Positions 29,420 through 39,539 of a DNA stretch of 64,000 bases are shown piece by piece. The position numbers were made by a program, and so were the translations under genes. Every line of letters starts with the position of its first letter. Position 1 is the first letter of the stretch. The stretch is from Hyphomicrobium methylovorum (GTDB taxonomy: Bacteria; Pseudomonadota; Alphaproteobacteria; Rhizobiales; Hyphomicrobiaceae), in assembly GCF_013626205.1 (NCBI RefSeq), contig NZ_QHJE01000001.1:496001-560000 (forward strand), written 5' to 3'. Under the pieces are notes generated by a model. It did no database searches. It saw only the letters and a program-made list of their open reading frames with translations, and was not told the DNA's origin.

Positions 29420-31132
29420 TCAGCTTCTGGTTTCGAGCACGGAGACGAGCACTTTGACAACCGGCTTCTTGCCCCAGGCTTCGTTAATGGTCGCGCGGAC
29501 GGTCTTTTGGACGGCTTCCTGGATCATTGCGATATCGCCGCGCCGCTTTTGGGGGATCGAGCGGAACGTCCCGTCGATCGCGTCGAGCACGCGTTCGTGC
29601 ATCGAGTCTCCGTCGCAGTCTTGCGCCGGAATGCCTTCGAGTACGACGCCCGGCTCGGCCAGGATTTCTCCGCGCCGCGATAGGCTGAGGGAGACGACCG
29701 CGATGCCGACAAACGACAGCTTGCGCCGCGCTTTCACCGGCCCCTCGACCTCCGGGACGATCAGGTTTCCATCGCGGTAGAAGCGGCCGACGGGCGCTTC
29801 ATCAACGACAGTCGCCGGATCTGGCCAAAGCTTCAGGACTTCACCATCGATCATGGTGAACGTTTTCGCGGCGCCCGCTTCGCGCGCGAGCTTGGCATGT
29901 TCCCGCAAGTGGCGCGCTTCGCCGTGCATCGGAACCGCAATTCGCGGGCGGAGCCAGGCGTACATATCTTTCAGCTCGTCGCGACGTGGATGGCCGGTGA
30001 CGTGCACCAGCGCATCCGCATCGGTAATGAGATCGACACCAAGCCGCGCAAGCTTGTTTTGCACGCGGCTAACGGCCTTCTCGTTTCCGGGAATGGTGCG
30101 CGACGAGAAGATGACGAGGTCACCCTTGTCGAGCGAGATGTCGGGATGAGACTCATCGGCAATCCGCGCGACCGCTGCGCGCGGCTCGCCCTGGCTGCCG
30201 GTGCTCAACACCACAACCTTGTTACGCGAGAAATCCTGAAAGCGCTGCTGGTCAACGTGGGCAAACGATCGCGGCAGGTATCCCGTCTCGATCGCTACTT
30301 CGATAATGCGATGAAGCGCGCGACCGGCGACGACGAGTGTTCGTCCGGCGCGTTGCGTCGCCTCGGCGATGGAGACAACTCTGGCGACGTTCGAAGCAAA
30401 GAGCGTGACGGCGACGCAGCGTGGCGCGTCTGCGATAATCTTGGCAAGCGATCTTGCGACGTCTTCCTCGGACGCAGACCGGCCTTCGCGCATCGCATTG
30501 GTCGAGTCGCCAATGATTGCGAGAACGCCTTCTTCTCCCAGCGCCTTGAGCTTCTCGACATCGTGCGGCTTGCCGACAACCGGCGTCGCGTCAAACTTCC
30601 AATCGCCGGTATGGAACACCAGACCTGCGGGCGTGCGAATTGCGAGGCCGTTTGGCTCAGGAATCGAATGCGTAAGACTGACCATTTCGACATCGAAGGC
30701 GCCTGCTTCGAAGCGCCCGCCAATGGGAATTTCGCGGATCGGCAGGGCTGAACGGCCGGCCTCGATCGCTTTGATCTTCAGCATCCCGGCGGTGAATGGC
30801 GTTGCGAAGATCGGGCAGCCGAGCGAAGGCCAGAGGTCGAGAACGGCGCCGATGTGGTCTTCGTGCGCGTGCGTCAGCACCAGCCCAGCGAGGTTTTTGC
30901 GTTCCGAAACGATGTAGCGGAGGTCCGGCAGAACGACGTCGGCACCGGGTTCCGATTCACTCGGGAATGTGATTCCGAGATCCACCATCAGCCACGAACG
31001 AGATCTTTTCGGTCCGAACCCGTAGAGGTAGGTGTTCATTCCAATTTCGCCGAGGCCGCCGAGGGCGACGAACACCAATTCGTCCGCTTTTGCGTTATCA
31101 GGCCGGTTTCGTGGCTTCGCCCGCTCGTTCAT
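29420..31132 (-). CDS. rnj: Ribonuclease J
   Basis: Metallo-beta-lactamase/beta-CASP ribonuclease with 5'-3' exonuclease and endonuclease activity on rRNA and mRNA. The 570-residue protein has the metal motif THAHEDHIGAV near residue 85. Further conserved regions include GDSTNAMREGRS, VLSTGSQGEPRAAVARIA, and HVTGHPRRDELKDMY with MHGEARHL. It overlaps the start of the birA frame end as ATGA (31129-31132), so it is probably translated coupled to birA. Confidence 0.95.
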   Translation of the reverse strand: MNERAKPRNRPDNAKADELVFVALGGLGEIGMNTYLYGFGPKRSRSWLMVDLGITFPSESEPGADVVLPDLRYIVSERKNLAGLVLTHAHEDHIGAVLDLWPSLGCPIFATPFTAGMLKIKAIEAGRSALPIREIPIGGRFEAGAFDVEMVSLTHSIPEPNGLAIRTPAGLVFHTGDWKFDATPVVGKPHDVEKLKALGEEGVLAIIGDSTNAMREGRSASEEDVARSLAKIIADAPRCVAVTLFASNVARVVSIAEATQRAGRTLVVAGRALHRIIEVAIETGYLPRSFAHVDQQRFQDFSRNKVVVLSTGSQGEPRAAVARIADESHPDISLDKGDLVIFSSRTIPGNEKAVSRVQNKLARLGVDLITDADALVHVTGHPRRDELKDMYAWLRPRIAVPMHGEARHLREHAKLAREAGAAKTFTMIDGEVLKLWPDPATVVDEAPVGRFYRDGNLIVPEVEGPVKARRKLSFVGIAVVSLSLSRRGEILAEPGVVLEGIPAQDCDGDSMHERVLDAIDGTFRSIPQKRRGDIAMIQEAVQKTVRATINEAWGKKPVVKVLVSVLETRS

Positions 31133-31905
31133 ACGTCCCCATCAGGCACGGCGCTGCCGCCGAGCATTACATCGCCGTGGTTGATCTGGCGCGCCGCGCC
31201 ATCGATTTCTGCGAGCAGCGCGCCCGTTTCCGAGAGGCCCCTATAGGTGCCGGATAACCGGCTGCCGTCCGGGGCGTGAACCGTTACCGGCTCACCCAAG
31301 GCGCCCGCACGCTTCATCCATTCTTGTCGAATAGAAGCAAAATTCGCGCCATTGTCCCACGCATCGAGCCAGTCTTTGGTTTTGGCTGCGAGCGCAGGGA
31401 ACACCGCATTACGGTGCGGCGCGGATGTGTGGTGCGCAATGGCCGTTGCGGTTTGTTCAAGACCAGGCGGGGGCGCTTCGATATTCAGGCCAAAGCCGAT
31501 AACCGCGAGGAATCCGGGACTGCCGCGAGCGGTCGTGCTCTCGACGAGTATCCCTCCCATCTTGGCTCTCCCCACCAGAACGTCGTTCGGCCATTTGAGG
31601 CGTAGTCCCGCCTCGCGCGCAAGGTGCGTTGTGGCGCTTACGGCATCAAAAAGTGCGATTCCGGCAACAAGGGACAATTGGCTGGCCGCATCTGTTGCGG
31701 CATCGCAACAGAATGCCACGCTGGTGTAGAGATTGCCCGCTGGCGATTCCCACGTGCGTCCTGAGCGGCCCCGCCCGGCAGACTGACGATCGGCTACGAT
31801 CCAGAGCGGGAGCGGCTCGCCTTTGACGGCCAGCCGCATCGCGTCAGCATTGGTCGAACCGGTTTCGGCGAGATGCAGAATGTGTGCGCCGAGCGGTACT
31901 TCCAT
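31129..31905 (-). CDS. birA: Biotin--[acetyl-CoA-carboxylase] ligase (monofunctional)
   Basis: Attaches biotin to carrier domains through biotinyl-AMP. The 258-residue protein starts directly in the catalytic domain (ETGSTNADAMRLA at residues 11-23), with no N-terminal DNA-binding helix-turn-helix. It is therefore a class I ligase, not a repressor. The ligand motif GRGRSGRTWESPAGN is at about 64-78, and LRLKWPNDVLVG holds the catalytic Lys. A C-terminal SH3-like cap is present. It lies six bases after nuoN in the same orientation and likely shares its transcript. Confidence 0.93.
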   Translation of the reverse strand: MEVPLGAHILHLAETGSTNADAMRLAVKGEPLPLWIVADRQSAGRGRSGRTWESPAGNLYTSVAFCCDAATDAASQLSLVAGIALFDAVSATTHLAREAGLRLKWPNDVLVGRAKMGGILVESTTARGSPGFLAVIGFGLNIEAPPPGLEQTATAIAHHTSAPHRNAVFPALAAKTKDWLDAWDNGANFASIRQEWMKRAGALGEPVTVHAPDGSRLSGTYRGLSETGALLAEIDGAARQINHGDVMLGGSAVPDGDV

Positions 31906-31911
31906 ATCCGA

Positions 31912-33372
31912 TCAGCGACCGGGAGCGGACGTCAACGCCGCGGCTGCGGCCGTTGCGGCGTCGACAAGATGGCCGCCGATCATCGGAAGCACGAAAGCGA
32001 GGACGAACACCGCCGAGAGCATCATCACCGCGGAGGCTTTTGTTTCGCGCGGGACGAACGCTTCCGCCGGTTCATCGAAGAACATGATCTTGATGATGCG
32101 CAGGTAATAGAACGCGCCGACCACGCTCGTTACGACGCCGATCACGGCGAGCGGATAAAGCCCCGCCTGGATCGCCGGAAGGAACGTGTACCACTTCGCC
32201 CAGAAGCCAGCGAGCGGCGGGATTCCAGCAAGCGAGAACATCAGCAGCGCAAGCACGGACGCGAAGGGCAAATCCCTGCTGGCGAGTCCGGCGAGATCTG
32301 AGATGTCTTCGACCTGACCGCCTTCGCGGCGCATTGACAGCACGCAGGCGAAGGCACCGAGCGTCATCACGACGTAGATCGCGAGATAGATAAGCACGCC
32401 AGCCGTTCCCTCAGGGCTGTTCGCCGCGAGGCCGACGAGCGCGAAGCCGATATTGCCGATGGCAGAATAGGCAAACAGCCGTTTGATGTTCGTCTGACCG
32501 ATGGCCGCGAAAGCGCCTAGCGCCATCGAGGCAATCGATACAAAGATGATGATCTGCTGCCACTGTCCGGAAATGCCGGGCAGCGCGACCTGTACGAAGC
32601 GGATGACGAGAGCCATCGCAGCGACCTTAGCCGCGCTCGCGAGGAATGCCGTCACCGGCGTCGGTGCGCCCTGATAGACGTCCGGCGTCCACATGTGGAA
32701 CGGAACGGCCGAAATCTTGAACGCCAATCCGACGAGCACGAACACGAGGCCCGCCGTCAACCCGATGTTCGACATCATTTCGGGTGCTGCAGCGGCGGCT
32801 GCGATTTGCGCGTATCCAGTCGAGCCGGTGACGCCATAAATGAGCGAAGCGCCATAGAGAACCAGGCCGGATGCAAGCGCGCTCAGGACGAAATATTTCA
32901 GGCCAGCTTCGCTCGACCGCACGTTGTCACGCTTGAATGCCGTGATGACGTAGAGCGCCAGGTTCTGCATTTCGAGGCCGAGATAGAGCGCGATCAGGTC
33001 ATTGGCTGACACCATCAGCAACATGCCGAGCGTGGCGAGCACGACCAGAACCGGGTATTCGAACACCATCAGACGAGCGCGTCCGAAATCGTCGAATGTC
33101 AGCAGCAGCGACATGGCTGCCGCAACCAGGATGAGGATATTCAAAAAGCGCGTCATGGCGTTCGAGATGAGCGCGCCTTCAAACAAGGTGACGCTTCCGC
33201 TTTGCGCGAACATCGCGACGAGTGCGGCCACGAGAAGACCAATCGCCAGCCACGAGACGCCGCGGCCCGTGCGCTCGCCTGCGGTGGCGAAGACGCCTCC
33301 CATCAATAAGGCGATTGCACCACCAGCCAGGATGAAATGCGGCAATAGAGTATGGAGCACAGCGCTATCCAT
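31912..33372 (-). CDS. nuoN: NADH-quinone oxidoreductase subunit N
   Basis: Antiporter-like proton-pumping membrane subunit of complex I, 486 residues with about 14 hydrophobic helices. Family features include LFAYSAIGNIGFALVG (broken-helix region), AGLKYFVLSALASGLVLYGASLIYG and AVPFHMWTPDVYQGAPTPVTA. It is the last nuo gene and is followed directly by birA and rnj. Confidence 0.96.
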   Translation of the reverse strand: MDSAVLHTLLPHFILAGGAIALLMGGVFATAGERTGRGVSWLAIGLLVAALVAMFAQSGSVTLFEGALISNAMTRFLNILILVAAAMSLLLTFDDFGRARLMVFEYPVLVVLATLGMLLMVSANDLIALYLGLEMQNLALYVITAFKRDNVRSSEAGLKYFVLSALASGLVLYGASLIYGVTGSTGYAQIAAAAAAPEMMSNIGLTAGLVFVLVGLAFKISAVPFHMWTPDVYQGAPTPVTAFLASAAKVAAMALVIRFVQVALPGISGQWQQIIIFVSIASMALGAFAAIGQTNIKRLFAYSAIGNIGFALVGLAANSPEGTAGVLIYLAIYVVMTLGAFACVLSMRREGGQVEDISDLAGLASRDLPFASVLALLMFSLAGIPPLAGFWAKWYTFLPAIQAGLYPLAVIGVVTSVVGAFYYLRIIKIMFFDEPAEAFVPRETKASAVMMLSAVFVLAFVLPMIGGHLVDAATAAAAALTSAPGR

Positions 33373-33384
33373 GGAATTCGGTCC

Positions 33385-34872
33385 TCATCGCGCCAGCTCG
33401 GCGGCCGCGCTTTGCTGCGCCGACTGATAGTTTTGTACGAGGTTCTTGACGGAAGCGGACGTCACGTCGAGGACCGGCGCCGGATAGACCCCGTAGAAAA
33501 TCGTCAGGATAATCAGCGGGGCCAGTATGATGATCTCGCGCGGTGAAAGATCGAGAATGGCCCGCAGCTTCGGCTTGTCCAGCACTCCGAAAATCACACG
33601 CCGATAAAGATAGAGCGCGTAGGGTGCCGACAGGATGACGCCCGTCGCCGCCAGAATCGCGACCCAGGTGTTGGTCTTGAACGCGGCCATCAGCGTCAGA
33701 AATTCGCCGATGAATCCGCTCGTGCCGGGAAGACCGACGTTGGCCATGGTGAAGACCATGAACGCAAATGCGTACTTCGGCATGCGGTCGGCCAGACCAC
33801 CGTAAGCGGCGATTTCGCGGGTGTGCGTGCGATCGTAGATGACGCCGACGCAGAGGAAGAGCGCCGCGGAAACGATGCCGTGAGAGAGCATCTGGAAGAT
33901 CGCGCCATCGATACCCTGCTGAGACGCGGTGAAGATGCCGAGCGTAACGTAGCCCATATGAGCGACGGACGAATAGGCAATCAGCTTCTTCATGTCATCC
34001 TGCACGAGCGCAACGAGCGACGTGTAGATGATCGCGATGATCGAGAGCGCGAATACAAACGGCGCAAGCTCAGCCGACGCGATCGGGAACATGGGTAGCG
34101 AGAAGCGCAGGAAGCCGTATCCACCCATCTTCAAGAGGATGCCCGCCAGAATGACGGAACCGGCCGTTGGCGCTTCGACGTGCGCGTCCGGCAGCCAGGT
34201 GTGAACCGGCCACATCGGCATCTTGACGGCGAACGACGCGAAGAACGCTATCCATAACCACCACTGCATGTCCGCTGGGAACTTCGTCTGCAGCAAGGTC
34301 GGGATGTCGCTCGTTCCTGCGTGCAAGTACATCGCCATCATGGCGAGCAGCATCAGAACCGAGCCAAGCAGCGTGTAGAGGAAGAACTTGAAGCTGGCGT
34401 AGACGCGCCGCTTGCCGCCCCAGACGCCGATGATAATGAACATCGGAATCAGGCCGCCCTCGAAGAACAGGTAGAACAGCACGAGGTCGAGCGCAGAAAA
34501 GACGCCGAGCATCAGCGTTTCCAGAACAAGAAACGCGATCATGTATTCCTTGACGCGGTCCTGAATGGATTCCCAGCTCGCCAGGATGCAGAACGGCATC
34601 AGGAACGCGGTGAGGATGACGAACAGCATCGAGATGCCGTCGACGCCCATCTTGTATTTCAACGAGCCGAGCCAGGCGTATTCCTCAACGAACTGGAAGC
34701 CGGCGTTCAGCGGATCGAATTCCCACCAGATCACTAGCGAGAGCAGGAACGTGACGATCGTCGTCCACAGCGCGATCCAGCGTGCGTTACCCTTGGCTTC
34801 GGCATTAAGCGTCGCGATGAGCACCGCGCCGACGAGCGGCAGGAAGGTGACGACAGAGAGAATGTTGCTCAT
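33385..34872 (-). CDS. nuoM: NADH-quinone oxidoreductase subunit M
   Basis: Antiporter-like subunit of 495 residues with about 14 membrane helices. [34 protein letters not shown] and [15 protein letters not shown] are hallmarks. The ATG at 34872 overlaps the nuoL stop as ATGA, which decides the start over an in-frame ATG at 34911. Confidence 0.96.
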   Translation of the reverse strand: MSNILSVVTFLPLVGAVLIATLNAEAKGNARWIALWTTIVTFLLSLVIWWEFDPLNAGFQFVEEYAWLGSLKYKMGVDGISMLFVILTAFLMPFCILASWESIQDRVKEYMIAFLVLETLMLGVFSALDLVLFYLFFEGGLIPMFIIIGVWGGKRRVYASFKFFLYTLLGSVLMLLAMMAMYLHAGTSDIPTLLQTKFPADMQWWLWIAFFASFAVKMPMWPVHTWLPDAHVEAPTAGSVILAGILLKMGGYGFLRFSLPMFPIASAELAPFVFALSIIAIIYTSLVALVQDDMKKLIAYSSVAHMGYVTLGIFTASQQGIDGAIFQMLSHGIVSAALFLCVGVIYDRTHTREIAAYGGLADRMPKYAFAFMVFTMANVGLPGTSGFIGEFLTLMAAFKTNTWVAILAATGVILSAPYALYLYRRVIFGVLDKPKLRAILDLSPREIIILAPLIILTIFYGVYPAPVLDVTSASVKNLVQNYQSAQQSAAAELAR

Positions 34873-36827
34873 CGGGCCACCCCGCCGAAGAAGCCATTGT
34901 ACGTAAGCCAAGTCAGGATGGCGGCGACTCCGATCAGCATCATGAAGGCATAATGGTAGAGATATCCGGTTTGCAGCTTCACCACGCGCGCGGTGACGCG
35001 GCCGACTCCCGCTGCAGTACCGTCGATGGCGCCGTCAATCACTGCGCCGTCTCCGCCCTTCCAGAAGAAGCGGCCGATGGCGAATGCGGGACGCACAAAG
35101 ATGAGGTCATAGAGCTCGTCGAAGTACCACTTGTTGAGCAGGAAGAGATAAACGGGGCGGAACATGCGCGCCGTTGCGGCGGGGAGCCATGGCGCGCCGA
35201 TGTAGTAGACCCACGCCAAAGCCAGACCGAGCAGCATCGCGATCAACGATGAGAACGGGACCCATCCTGGAACCTCATGCATCGCCTGCAGGATATGGTT
35301 GTGCTCCGAGCGGAAGATCGCTGCGCCCCAGAACTCGCTTTCCGAGTGACCGATAAACTGGCTGGCGAACACAAGGCCCGCAAGCGTCGCTCCGACCGAC
35401 AGCACCGCAAGCGGCACCATCATCGTCGCCGGGCTTTCGTGCGCATGATCGTACGTGTGATGATCGGCGCGCGTTTCGCCATAGAATGTCATGAAGATCA
35501 GGCGCCACGAATAGAACGACGTCATGAAGGCTGCGATGACGAGAAGCCAGAACGCGTAATTGTTCGGCGTGCCGGCCGCGTATGACGCTTCGATGATCGC
35601 GTCCTTGGAATAGAAGCCAGCGAAGCCCGCGAGATGCGGAATGCCGACGCCTGTCAATGCCAGCGTGCCGATGAGCATGGCGGCGAACGTCCAAGGAATT
35701 TTCCGGCGCAGCCCGCCCATCACCCGCATGTCCTGCTCATGGTGCATGGCGTGGATGACCGACCCGGCGCCAAGGAACAGCAGAGCCTTGAAGAAGGCGT
35801 GCGTGAAGAGGTGGAAAACGGCGACACCGTATGCGCCGATCCCGCAGGCGACGAACATGTAACCGAGCTGCGAGCACGTCGAATAGGCGATGACGCGTTT
35901 GATATCGTTCTGCACGAGGCCGACGCTGGCAGCGAAGATCGCGGTGATCGCGCCGACGTACGTCACAATCTGCAGGGCGAACGGCGCCAGTTCGAAGATC
36001 GGCGACAAGCGCGCGACCATGAAGACGCCTGCCGTCACCATCGTCGCCGCATGGATCAGCGCCGACACGGGCGTCGGGCCTTCCATGGCGTCCGGCAGCC
36101 AGGTGTGCAGCAGAAACTGAGCTGACTTGCCCATCGCGCCCATGAACAGCAGGAGCGAGAGCGTCGTCAGGATGTCGACTTCATAGCCGGCGAAAACAAA
36201 TGTCTTTCCAACGGCGCCGGGCGCGGCGGCGAAAATGGCGTCGAGGTTCACCGTCTGGAAAACGTAGAACAGCCCGAAGATGCCGAGTGCGAAGCCGAAG
36301 TCACCGACGCGGTTGACGACGAATGCCTTGATCGCCGCGGCGTTTGCGGAAGGCTTCTTATACCAGAAGCCGATGAGCAGATACGACGCGAGGCCAACGC
36401 CTTCCCAGCCGAAGAACATTTGAATGACGTTGTCGCTTGTCACCAGCATCAGCATGGCGAAGGTGAAGAGCGAGAGATAGGCGAAGAAGCGGGGACGGGA
36501 ATCGTCCTCGTGCATGTAACCGATGGAATAGAGGTGCACGAGCGATGAAACGGTGGTGACGACGACCAGCATGACAGCCGTCAGCGCGTCGACCTTCAGC
36601 GCCCACGAGGTGTCGAGTTCACCGGACGCGATCCAACGCATCAGCGTGACGGTGTGTGTCTGATGGCCGAGCGCCACCTCCACGAACGTCACCCAGGACA
36701 GCGCCGCCGAGATCATCAGGAACGCGGTCGTGATGATTTCGCTCGGACGGTCGCCGATGAGACGGCCGAACAATCCAGCGATCAACGCGCCGAGAAGCGG
36801 CAGGAACACGATCGTCGCATAGATCAT
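34869..36827 (-). CDS. nuoL: NADH-quinone oxidoreductase subunit L
   Basis: Distal antiporter-like subunit of 652 residues. It carries the core NuoL helices ([39 protein letters not shown] and [16 protein letters not shown]). The long C-terminal lateral helix that runs along the membrane arm is also present. It starts 48 bp after nuoK and is coupled to nuoM through ATGA. Confidence 0.96.
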   Translation of the reverse strand: MIYATIVFLPLLGALIAGLFGRLIGDRPSEIITTAFLMISAALSWVTFVEVALGHQTHTVTLMRWIASGELDTSWALKVDALTAVMLVVVTTVSSLVHLYSIGYMHEDDSRPRFFAYLSLFTFAMLMLVTSDNVIQMFFGWEGVGLASYLLIGFWYKKPSANAAAIKAFVVNRVGDFGFALGIFGLFYVFQTVNLDAIFAAAPGAVGKTFVFAGYEVDILTTLSLLLFMGAMGKSAQFLLHTWLPDAMEGPTPVSALIHAATMVTAGVFMVARLSPIFELAPFALQIVTYVGAITAIFAASVGLVQNDIKRVIAYSTCSQLGYMFVACGIGAYGVAVFHLFTHAFFKALLFLGAGSVIHAMHHEQDMRVMGGLRRKIPWTFAAMLIGTLALTGVGIPHLAGFAGFYSKDAIIEASYAAGTPNNYAFWLLVIAAFMTSFYSWRLIFMTFYGETRADHHTYDHAHESPATMMVPLAVLSVGATLAGLVFASQFIGHSESEFWGAAIFRSEHNHILQAMHEVPGWVPFSSLIAMLLGLALAWVYYIGAPWLPAATARMFRPVYLFLLNKWYFDELYDLIFVRPAFAIGRFFWKGGDGAVIDGAIDGTAAGVGRVTARVVKLQTGYLYHYAFMMLIGVAAILTWLTYNGFFGGVAR

Positions 36828-36875
36828 GTGCGGTCCCCAGTGTCCGCTGCGAAGTTCTTAGAAAACCCCACCCCG

Positions 36876-37184
36876 TTACCCCTTCATCATGTTGATGTCT
36901 TCGACCGCGATGGAGCCGCGGTTGCGATAATAGACGACGATGATCGCCAGCCCGATCGCAACTTCGGCAGCAGCAACGGTCAAGATGAACAGCGTGAAGA
37001 CTTGCCCCACCAGATCGCCGTTGAAGTGCGAGAAGGCGATGAGATTGATGTTCACCGCGAGCAGGATCAACTCAATCGACATCAGGATGATGATGACGTT
37101 CTTGCGATTGATGAAGATGCCGAAGATGCCGAGTGTGAACAGGCATGCGGCGACCGTCAGATAATGGCTGAGCCCGATCGTCAT
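36876..37184 (-). CDS. nuoK: NADH-quinone oxidoreductase subunit K
   Basis: Small three-helix membrane subunit of 102 residues. The two buried Glu of the proton path lie in [11 protein letters not shown] and the [12 protein letters not shown] region. The ATG at 37184 gives the normal family length; the frame is open 18 codons further up, but that part is not conserved and would overlap nuoJ. GGAGGGG precedes the ATG. Confidence 0.95.
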   Translation of the reverse strand: MTIGLSHYLTVAACLFTLGIFGIFINRKNVIIILMSIELILLAVNINLIAFSHFNGDLVGQVFTLFILTVAAAEVAIGLAIIVVYYRNRGSIAVEDINMMKG

Positions 37185-37218
37185 TGCCCCTCCCCCCACG
37201 TAATTTCTTGAATCGTTG

Positions 37219-37866
37219 TCATTCGGCGGGCTCCGCATGCCGCGTCGATTGAGGAACGTGCGATCCCCCGCTCGGCACCTTGATGACTTCGAGCCCCGTA
37301 GCCGGGCCGCGCGCGACCTGGTCCGATATCGACTGGCGCTTGACGCCCTTGCGATGCTGCAACGTCAGCACGATGGCGCCGATCATCGCGATCAGCAGGA
37401 TGAGGCCCGCGACCTGAAAGAAGTAGACGTATTTCGTGTAGAGAATTTCGCCGAGCGCTTGCGTGTTGGTGATGCCGGTCGGGATTGGCGCGGCTGCTGC
37501 GCTCGTTGCGCCTGGGGCCGATACGAAGCCGCTGTACGTAAAGAGTGCGACGAGTTCCGCGAGCACGATGCCGCCGACAAGCGCTCCGACTTTCGCGTTC
37601 TTGATGAAGCCCGCCTTCAATTCCGCGAAATCGACGTCCAGCATCATGACGACGAACAGGAACAGAACCGAGACGGCGCCGACATAGACCACGATGAGTA
37701 GCATCGCGATGAACTCAGCGCCGAGCAAAACGAACAGGCCCGCCGCGTTGAAGAACGCCAGGATCAGAAACAGCACCGCATGCACGGGATTTCGCGCAAG
37801 GATCACCATCGCGCCGGAGGCGACCGCCAGCACGCTGAATAGATAGAAAAACAATGCCGCCGCCAT
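37219..37866 (-). CDS. nuoJ: NADH-quinone oxidoreductase subunit J
   Basis: Membrane subunit of 215 residues with five helices. The pi-bulge helix region ([20 protein letters not shown]) is conserved. The C-terminal 30 residues form a soluble tail. A 111-bp gap upstream (to nuoI) contains a hairpin GGGATGC/GCATCCC at 37918-37940. Confidence 0.94.
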   Translation of the reverse strand: MAAALFFYLFSVLAVASGAMVILARNPVHAVLFLILAFFNAAGLFVLLGAEFIAMLLIVVYVGAVSVLFLFVVMMLDVDFAELKAGFIKNAKVGALVGGIVLAELVALFTYSGFVSAPGATSAAAAPIPTGITNTQALGEILYTKYVYFFQVAGLILLIAMIGAIVLTLQHRKGVKRQSISDQVARGPATGLEVIKVPSGGSHVPQSTRHAEPAE

Positions 37867-37917
37867 CGTCGTCGCTTCCTGATCGTTCCGTTCCGCTTGC
37901 GCGGGATTCAGTCTTCC

Positions 37918-37940
37918 GGGATGCCGCGAGCGAGCATCCC
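37918..37940 (-). promoter_or_regulatory. Hairpin in the nuoI-nuoJ gap
   Basis: A perfect 7-bp inverted repeat GGGATGC (37918-37924) with GCATCCC (37934-37940) encloses a 9-base GC-rich loop. No T run follows on the minus strand. It may stabilise or process the nuo mRNA. The 111-bp gap holds no credible gene. Confidence 0.4.
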
Positions 37941-37977
37941 TCCCCTCGCCAGCGCACCACGCGCAATGGAAAGGGAT

Positions 37978-38466
37978 TTAGCGATATTTCGCGTCGAGCG
38001 CGATATTTTTAGCGATTTCGCGCTCCCACCGATCCCCATTCGCGAGGAGCCGATCCTTATCATAGAAAAGCTCTTCGCGGGTCTCAGTGGCGAATTCGAA
38101 GTTCGGGCCTTCGACGATTGCATCCACGGGGCAGGCCTCCTGGCACAGACCGCAATAGATGCATTTCGTCATGTCGATGTCGTAACGCGTCGTGCGACGC
38201 GTGCCGTCATTGCGGCGGGGTCCCGCCTCGATCGTGATCGCCTGTGCCGGGCAGATCGCTTCGCAGAGCTTGCAGGCGATGCAGCGTTCTTCGCCGTTCG
38301 GATAACGGCGTAGCGCGTGCTCGCCGCGAAAGCGTGGCGACAGCGGACCCTTCTCATAGGGATAGTTCAGCGTCTTCTTCGGAGCGAAGAAGTAACGCAT
38401 CGTCAGGAAGAACGCGGCGACGAATTCCGTCAACAGCAGCGATTTGGCTGCGCGTGCGACGCTCAT
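37978..38466 (-). CDS. nuoI: NADH-quinone oxidoreductase subunit I
   Basis: Ferredoxin-like subunit of 162 residues carrying clusters N6a and N6b: [12 protein letters not shown] and [12 protein letters not shown] are the two 4Fe-4S motifs. The ATG at 38466 ([10 protein letters not shown]) overlaps the nuoH stop as ATGA. The frame is open far upstream, but that part lies inside nuoH. It passes electrons from NuoG towards NuoB. Confidence 0.96.
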   Translation of the reverse strand: MSVARAAKSLLLTEFVAAFFLTMRYFFAPKKTLNYPYEKGPLSPRFRGEHALRRYPNGEERCIACKLCEAICPAQAITIEAGPRRNDGTRRTTRYDIDMTKCIYCGLCQEACPVDAIVEGPNFEFATETREELFYDKDRLLANGDRWEREIAKNIALDAKYR

Positions 38467-39533
38467 GTCAGGAAGCCTCCGAATCTCAGCACGGCGGCGG
38501 TGATGACAACCATGGCAAGCGACAAGGGAAGAAACACTTTCCATCCGAGCCGCATCAGCTGGTCGTAGCGGTATCGCGGAACGATGGCCTTGGCCATGGC
38601 GAACATAAAGAACACCAGGACAACCTTGAGCAGGAACCAGAGGAACCCCGGTACTTCGTTCAGCGGCCAGATATCGAGGGGCGGCAACCAGCCGCCGAGG
38701 AACAGGATCGTCATCAGCGCGCACATGCCTGTGATCGAAACGTATTCGCCCAGCATGTACAGGAGATAGGGCGTCGATCCGTATTCAACCATGAAGCCAG
38801 CGACGAGTTCCGATTCCGCTTCGACGAGATCGAATGGCGGGCGGTTCGTTTCAGCCAGCGCCGAGATGTAAAACACGACGAACATCGGGAAGAGCGCCAG
38901 CCAATACCAATCCAGGAACGAATTAGTGAGGCCGAGGCGCGTGCCGACGCCGTGCTTCTGCGCATTGACGATGTCAGTCAGATTCAAAGATCCGACGCAC
39001 AGCAGCACGCAGATAATGACAAAGCCGATCGATACTTCATAGGACACCATTTGCGCTGCCGAGCGCAGGCTGCCCATGAACGGATACTTCGAGTTCGACG
39101 CCCATCCGCCCATGATGACGCCGTAAACGGCAAGCGAAGAGATCGCGAGCAGATAGAGGATGCCGACATTCATGTCGGAGATGACCCAGCGGCCCCAGCT
39201 ATTTTCGTTCACCGGGATCACGGCCCACGCCGAGAGCGCAAACATGGCTGTCGCCAGCGGTGCGAGCAGGAACACTGCCTTGTCGGCACCTGCTGGAATG
39301 ACGGGCTCCTTGAAGACGAACTTCAAGAGGTCGGCGAACGACTGAAATAGTCCGAAAGGTCCGACGACGTTCGGGCCGCGCCGGAGTTGCACCGCGGCCC
39401 AGACCTTGCGGTCCATCAGCAGCAGGTAGGCAACGATCATCAGCAAGCCGACGAGCACAAGCAGCGACCAGCCGATCAGCGCCAACAGGTGCCAACCGTA
39501 GTCGGTCATAAAGGTCGCGAGCGTTTCGAGCAT
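38463..39533 (-). CDS. nuoH: NADH-quinone oxidoreductase subunit H
   Basis: Membrane subunit of 356 residues forming part of the quinone chamber, with about eight helices. Conserved pieces include [38 protein letters not shown] and [20 protein letters not shown]. Starts just after nuoG and is coupled to nuoI. Confidence 0.96.
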   Translation of the reverse strand: MLETLATFMTDYGWHLLALIGWSLLVLVGLLMIVAYLLLMDRKVWAAVQLRRGPNVVGPFGLFQSFADLLKFVFKEPVIPAGADKAVFLLAPLATAMFALSAWAVIPVNENSWGRWVISDMNVGILYLLAISSLAVYGVIMGGWASNSKYPFMGSLRSAAQMVSYEVSIGFVIICVLLCVGSLNLTDIVNAQKHGVGTRLGLTNSFLDWYWLALFPMFVVFYISALAETNRPPFDLVEAESELVAGFMVEYGSTPYLLYMLGEYVSITGMCALMTILFLGGWLPPLDIWPLNEVPGFLWFLLKVVLVFFMFAMAKAIVPRYRYDQLMRLGWKVFLPLSLAMVVITAAVLRFGGFLT

Positions 39534-39539
39534 GATGTC

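Noticed and set aside
37908-38123. A small coding frame in the nuoI-nuoJ gap
   Set aside because: The product is Arg/Ser-rich shadow sequence that runs into nuoI, with no conserved feature.
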